From Bog-1181 sp964565765 (lineage in GTDB: Bacteria > Oederibacteriota > PGYV01 > Palsa-1178): 64,000 nucleotides of DNA. The notes under the pieces were generated by a model. That model was not told the DNA's origin and did no database searches. It saw only the letters and a program-made list of their open reading frames with translations. The stretch is from contig CAZMGF010000003.1 of NCBI GenBank assembly GCA_964565765.1, positions 1-64,000 of the forward strand. Reading direction: 5' to 3'. The number at the start of each line of letters is the position of its first letter. Position 1 is the stretch's first letter. A program made the position numbers and the translations under genes. This document shows positions 60,496 through 64,000 of this stretch, piece by piece.

Positions 60496-61743
60496 ATGGA
60501 TTTTACAAAGTATATTGAAAAAGTGGACAAAGAAGTCGCGGAAATCATAAAGCTCGAGGTTAAAAGGAACAGGGAAACCCTCCTTATGATTGCCTCAGAG
60601 AATTACGCGGACGAGGCCGTGCTTCAGGCCCAGGGTTCCGTATTTACGAATAAATACGCGGAAGGCTATCCGGCGAAGAGGTTTTATCAGGGAGTTGGAA
60701 ACTCCGATTCTATAGAACAGCTTGCAATAGACAGGGCCAAAAAATTATTCGGCGCAGAGCACGCCAATGTTCAGCCCCATTCAGGTTCCCAGACGAACCA
60801 GGCTGTTTACCTGGCGATGCTTGCGCCCGGCGATTCCATACTCGGCATGAACCTGGCCGCCGGAGGGCACCTTACCCATGGAGCGCCCGCGTCATCCTCG
60901 GGCAAACTTTATAAGGCGCATTCATACGGGGTAAACAAGGATACATTTCTTCTTGATTATGACGAAATAGCGAAGATAGCCGCTGAAGTAAAGCCGAAGA
61001 TAATTGTGGCTGGCGCAAGCGCGTATCCCAGGAATATTGATTTTAAAAAGTTCAGGGAGATAGCAGACTCGGTCGGCGCGCTGCTGCTGGCGGACATGGC
61101 GCATTACGCGGGGCTGGTGGCCGCGAAGCTTTATCCGGATCCGGTGCCTTACTGCGATTTTGTCACGACGACCACGCACAAGACGCTTCGGGGGCCGCGC
61201 GGGGGGCTTATACTGTGCAGGGAAAAATACGCAAAAGCAATTAATTCAGCCGTGTTTCCGGGGCTTCAGGGCGGGCCATTAATGCATGTTATAGCCGCGA
61301 AGGCAATATGCTTCGGAGAGGCGCTGAAACCGGCTTTCGCCGCGTATCAGGCGCAGGTGATTGCCAACGCAAAGGTTCTTGCGGCTGAACTCATCGCGAA
61401 AGGCTATAAAGTACTCACCGGCGGCACGGACTGCCATCTTATACTTGTTGACTTAAGGCCCGATAATATCACCGGAAAAGACGCGGCGCTCGCGCTTGAA
61501 AAAGCCGGCATAACTTTGAACAAGAACGGCGTGCCTTTTGACACGCAGAATCCGTTTATCACCAGCGGCATCAGGATAGGGACGCCCGCGGTAACCACGC
61601 GGGGGATGAAAGAAAAAGAAATAATTGCAATCGCGGGCTGGATCGACGAGGTCCTGAAGAACCTGAATAATGAAGTTGTTTTAAAGGGTGTTACGGAAAA
61701 GGTAAAAAAGCTGTGCGCAAAGTTCCCGGTATACAATAAATAA
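60496..61743 (+). CDS. glyA: Serine hydroxymethyltransferase
   Basis: This PLP enzyme converts serine and tetrahydrofolate to glycine and methylene-tetrahydrofolate. The 415 residues show the family motifs LIASENYADEAVLQAQGS, YAEGYPAKRFYQG, QPHSGSQTNQAVY, and the PLP lysine at Lys229 in TTTTHKTLRGPRGG. The C-terminal GITLNKNGVPFDTQNPF and SGIRIGTPAVTTRGM are present. Length is standard. GGAGG precedes the ATG. Confidence 0.98.
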   Translation: MDFTKYIEKVDKEVAEIIKLEVKRNRETLLMIASENYADEAVLQAQGSVFTNKYAEGYPAKRFYQGVGNSDSIEQLAIDRAKKLFGAEHANVQPHSGSQTNQAVYLAMLAPGDSILGMNLAAGGHLTHGAPASSSGKLYKAHSYGVNKDTFLLDYDEIAKIAAEVKPKIIVAGASAYPRNIDFKKFREIADSVGALLLADMAHYAGLVAAKLYPDPVPYCDFVTTTTHKTLRGPRGGLILCREKYAKAINSAVFPGLQGGPLMHVIAAKAICFGEALKPAFAAYQAQVIANAKVLAAELIAKGYKVLTGGTDCHLILVDLRPDNITGKDAALALEKAGITLNKNGVPFDTQNPFITSGIRIGTPAVTTRGMKEKEIIAIAGWIDEVLKNLNNEVVLKGVTEKVKKLCAKFPVYNK

Positions 61744-61795
61744 AGGGGAGCCTTCCGGACTCTTTGACTGCCGAAAAAAACAATGAGGTAATGAA

Positions 61796-64000
61796 ATGGG
61801 AGCGAGAAAGTACCTTGAAAAAATAATTGAGCTGGCCATACTTGCGGTCACGGTGCTGGTGCCGGTAATATTTTATACCAGGACCAACGATGTATTTGAG
61901 ATAAACAAGCTGCTTGTACTGAAGATTTTTCTGCTGATAATTGCCGCCCTCTGGCTGATTATGATGCTGATGGACAGGAAAATAACCCTGGCCCGGACCG
62001 ACTTTGATTTTCCGGTGCTGGGTTTTATCGCGGCCTGTGTTTTAACAACAATAATAACGCGTAACGGCTACCTTTCCGTTTTCGGTGTTTACGAGGATTT
62101 TGAGGGGATACTTACCATGCTCTTTTATTTCCTGCTTTATTTTATAACCGTAAATTTTATGAAAAAAACCGCCACAATTTACAAGCTCCTGACGGCGATG
62201 CTTATATCCACCCTCGTCATAAGCGGTTACGGGCTTGCCCAGAATTTCGGGATAGACTTTGTCATGTGGAACCCCGACACATACAGCCCGGACAGGTTTT
62301 TCTCAACACTCGGCAATCCTAATTTTCTGGCGGCATATCTGGTGGAAACAATACCCGTTCTTTTTATAATGTTCTTTATAACCCATAAAATGGACAGAAA
62401 GATTGGAATCCTCGCGGTTCTTCTGCTTTCCACGGTAGTGCTGTTCCTGACCAAATCCAGGGCGGGCATGCTGAGCTTTATTACGACGGTTGCGCTCATA
62501 GGCGCGTATACTGTTTATGACTCCAGAAAAGGCGAAAAGGAATTATTTGAAAAGAACAAGACCTGGTTCATAATGTTCGGGGTGGCCGCCCTTCTTATGT
62601 TCTTTGTCCCGAAGGTTCAGGAAGCCATGCTCATGATCTGGGACAGGTCAAAGAACCTTTTTTCTTTCCACGGCATGACCCTTACACCCAGGGTATATAT
62701 ATGGAAGAGCGCCCTGATGATGTTCCGCGATTATCCGCTGTTCGGCACCGGGCTCGACACCTTCCAGGTAATGTTCCCTTATTACAGGTTCCCTATATAC
62801 TGGCAGCTTGAATGGAACGGAACCCCGGAGAAAACCCATAATATTTTTCTTCAGGTGCTTGCAACACAGGGTATTGTGGGGATGTCGTTTTACCTGCTAT
62901 TGCTTGTTGCTTTCTTCAAAAAGGCATTTAATCTTGTTTTTGGAGAAAAGGATTCACACAGGCGCTATGTGGCTTTTGCCATACTTATGGGGACGATAGG
63001 ATACCTTATACAGGGGCTTTTTAATTACACCGTGGTTGCCTACGGCATATTCTTCTGGATGGCGCTCGGCCTGATGATTTCCCTGGACACATCACCCAAA
63101 AAAATATATTCGGCGCAGTTTCCGGGCGGGATTTCCTCGTTTGTCACGCGCAATGGCGTGATAGTATATTCCACGGTGATAATAATACTGACTTTCATGT
63201 CCGTCCTGCTTTTCAGGGAATGGGTGGGAGATATGTATTACAAAGTCGGAAATATTGCCAGCATTTCGGACAAGGATGATGTAGCGGTGCAGTATTTCCA
63301 GGCCGCAACGGACATGAACCCCAACAGCGAAATATACTGGGTTAAATACGGCATTTCATATGAAAAACTGATGCACAGGGAAACGGATCCGCAGAAGAAA
63401 CTTTACCTTATAAACAAGGCGGCGTCCATTCACGAACACACCATTGAGATGAACCCGATGAACGGCTATAATTATAATAATCTGGCCAGGGTATACAAGC
63501 ATTACGGCGAATCGCTGGATCCCGTAAAAAATGAGGACGCTATAAAGTACTACAACGAGGCCATTAACAGGGATCCGAACAACGCCTATTTCGGGCTTGA
63601 TCTTGCCACTGTTTACATGAACAGGAAAGAATGGCAGAAAGCGGCGGATATCTGCCTGGGATATATAAAAATGTACCCTGATTTTGCCGTGCCGTACAGC
63701 TATATGGGCTATATGACTATGCTCCAGGGGAAGGAGCGTATTAATGATACGCTTTATTTTTATGAGCAGGCCGTTGACCCGAAAAAACAGTGGTACCGGG
63801 ACACCACGACGCAGCTTTCGACCTTTTCCAACCTGGGTATTATTTACGTCAATATAAACAAATACGACAGGGCCATCGATATGTTTTCGCGCGTGGTTGA
63901 TGTAAAGCCTGATTACCCCGAAGGCTGGCTCAACCTTGCCCGTGTATATGAAATGTCGGGCTTGTTTGGAAAAGCCGCCGACTGCTATAACGAAGTGCTG
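61796..64000 (+). CDS. O-antigen ligase-like protein with TPR domain (3' end outside window)
   Basis: This membrane protein is open to the end of the window (735 codons). It has about twelve membrane helices (to residue 470) with a Wzy_C/O-antigen ligase core: RFFSTLGNPNFLAAYLVETI, FLTKSRAGMLSF, and RVYIWKSALMMFRDYPLFGTG near residue 300. TPR-like repeats follow from about residue 480, for example NNLARVYKHYGESLD and EAINRDPNNAYFGLDLATVY. It would join or polymerise glycans on the outer face of the inner membrane. The ATG at 61796 has GAGG upstream. No stop codon is visible. Confidence 0.86.
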   Translation, partial: MGARKYLEKIIELAILAVTVLVPVIFYTRTNDVFEINKLLVLKIFLLIIAALWLIMMLMDRKITLARTDFDFPVLGFIAACVLTTIITRNGYLSVFGVYEDFEGILTMLFYFLLYFITVNFMKKTATIYKLLTAMLISTLVISGYGLAQNFGIDFVMWNPDTYSPDRFFSTLGNPNFLAAYLVETIPVLFIMFFITHKMDRKIGILAVLLLSTVVLFLTKSRAGMLSFITTVALIGAYTVYDSRKGEKELFEKNKTWFIMFGVAALLMFFVPKVQEAMLMIWDRSKNLFSFHGMTLTPRVYIWKSALMMFRDYPLFGTGLDTFQVMFPYYRFPIYWQLEWNGTPEKTHNIFLQVLATQGIVGMSFYLLLLVAFFKKAFNLVFGEKDSHRRYVAFAILMGTIGYLIQGLFNYTVVAYGIFFWMALGLMISLDTSPKKIYSAQFPGGISSFVTRNGVIVYSTVIIILTFMSVLLFREWVGDMYYKVGNIASISDKDDVAVQYFQAATDMNPNSEIYWVKYGISYEKLMHRETDPQKKLYLINKAASIHEHTIEMNPMNGYNYNNLARVYKHYGESLDPVKNEDAIKYYNEAINRDPNNAYFGLDLATVYMNRKEWQKAADICLGYIKMYPDFAVPYSYMGYMTMLQGKERINDTLYFYEQAVDPKKQWYRDTTTQLSTFSNLGIIYVNINKYDRAIDMFSRVVDVKPDYPEGWLNLARVYEMSGLFGKAADCYNEVL

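Overview
The window is a bacterial chromosome segment of moderate GC content carrying about 57 protein genes on both strands, two intact tRNAs and one interrupted tRNA-like locus. The cell looks Gram-negative (diderm): there are many lipoprotein signal peptides, a PorV/UPF0164-type outer-membrane barrel, and a giant secreted protein with a FlgD-like C-terminal domain. Core genes (ffh, rpe, rmuC, typA, rpsP-khpA-trmD-rplS, a rel/spo homologue, rpmB, rsmI, rpiB, glyA) lie among genes usual in little-studied candidate phyla: YYY/DUF2298 and Agl23-like membrane proteins, NHL proteins, long Thr-Pro-Val-Thr linkers and SpoVS. I infer an uncultured lineage, perhaps of the Goldbacteria/Firestonebacteria/Omnitrophota kind. 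That placement rests on gene style, not on phylogeny.

Layout. 1-7.2 kb: a sugar-type ABC importer without its ATPase, then a Dpp/Opp-type importer without its binding protein. 7.2-10.2 kb (minus strand): PASTA protein-rpe-ffh operon. 10.3-15.2 kb: rmuC, an acidic protein, a triple zinc-ribbon protein, an FHA-cyclase fusion and a DUF4136 lipoprotein. 15.3-18.8 kb: small membrane proteins, a PC4/YdbC-like protein, and a self-regulated DUF4004 regulator-bactofilin-LiaF-like unit. 18.84-19.1 kb: a candidate small RNA ahead of typA. 21-37.1 kb: a large surface-glycan or protein-glycosylation cluster (YfhO-like, GT39-like, YYY, Agl23, two NHL proteins, flippase, three GT2 enzymes, a B12-radical SAM enzyme). 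37.2-39.7 kb: tRNA-Phe, tRNA-Thr, an interrupted tRNA-Thr-like element, then the rpsP operon without rimM. 39.7-42.2 kb: a YwqK/MORN lipoprotein and an MFS transporter. 42.4-52.5 kb: the 2727-residue surface protein, its PorV-like neighbour and a LysM lipoprotein. 52.5-61.7 kb: acyltransferase, rel, rpmB, TPR lipoprotein, GAF-type membrane proteins, rsmI, spoVS, rpiB and glyA. 61.8-64 kb: start of an O-antigen ligase/TPR protein that runs off the window.

How it may work together. The glycan cluster has lipid-linked sugar transferases, a flippase and polytopic GT-C-like proteins. A few kilobases away lies a secreted protein with two Thr-rich, mucin-like linkers of about 300 residues, which would be natural acceptors for O-linked glycans. 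A link between the two is inference.

Regulation is readable in places. Many promoters are close to the TTGACA/TATAAT consensus with 16-17 nt spacing. The DUF4004 gene has two matching palindromes about ten helical turns apart, and one glycosyltransferase promoter abuts a G9 tract. The most unusual item is the interrupted tRNA-Thr at 37562-37716, whose 78-nt insertion is itself structured and sits in the leader region of the rpsP operon.
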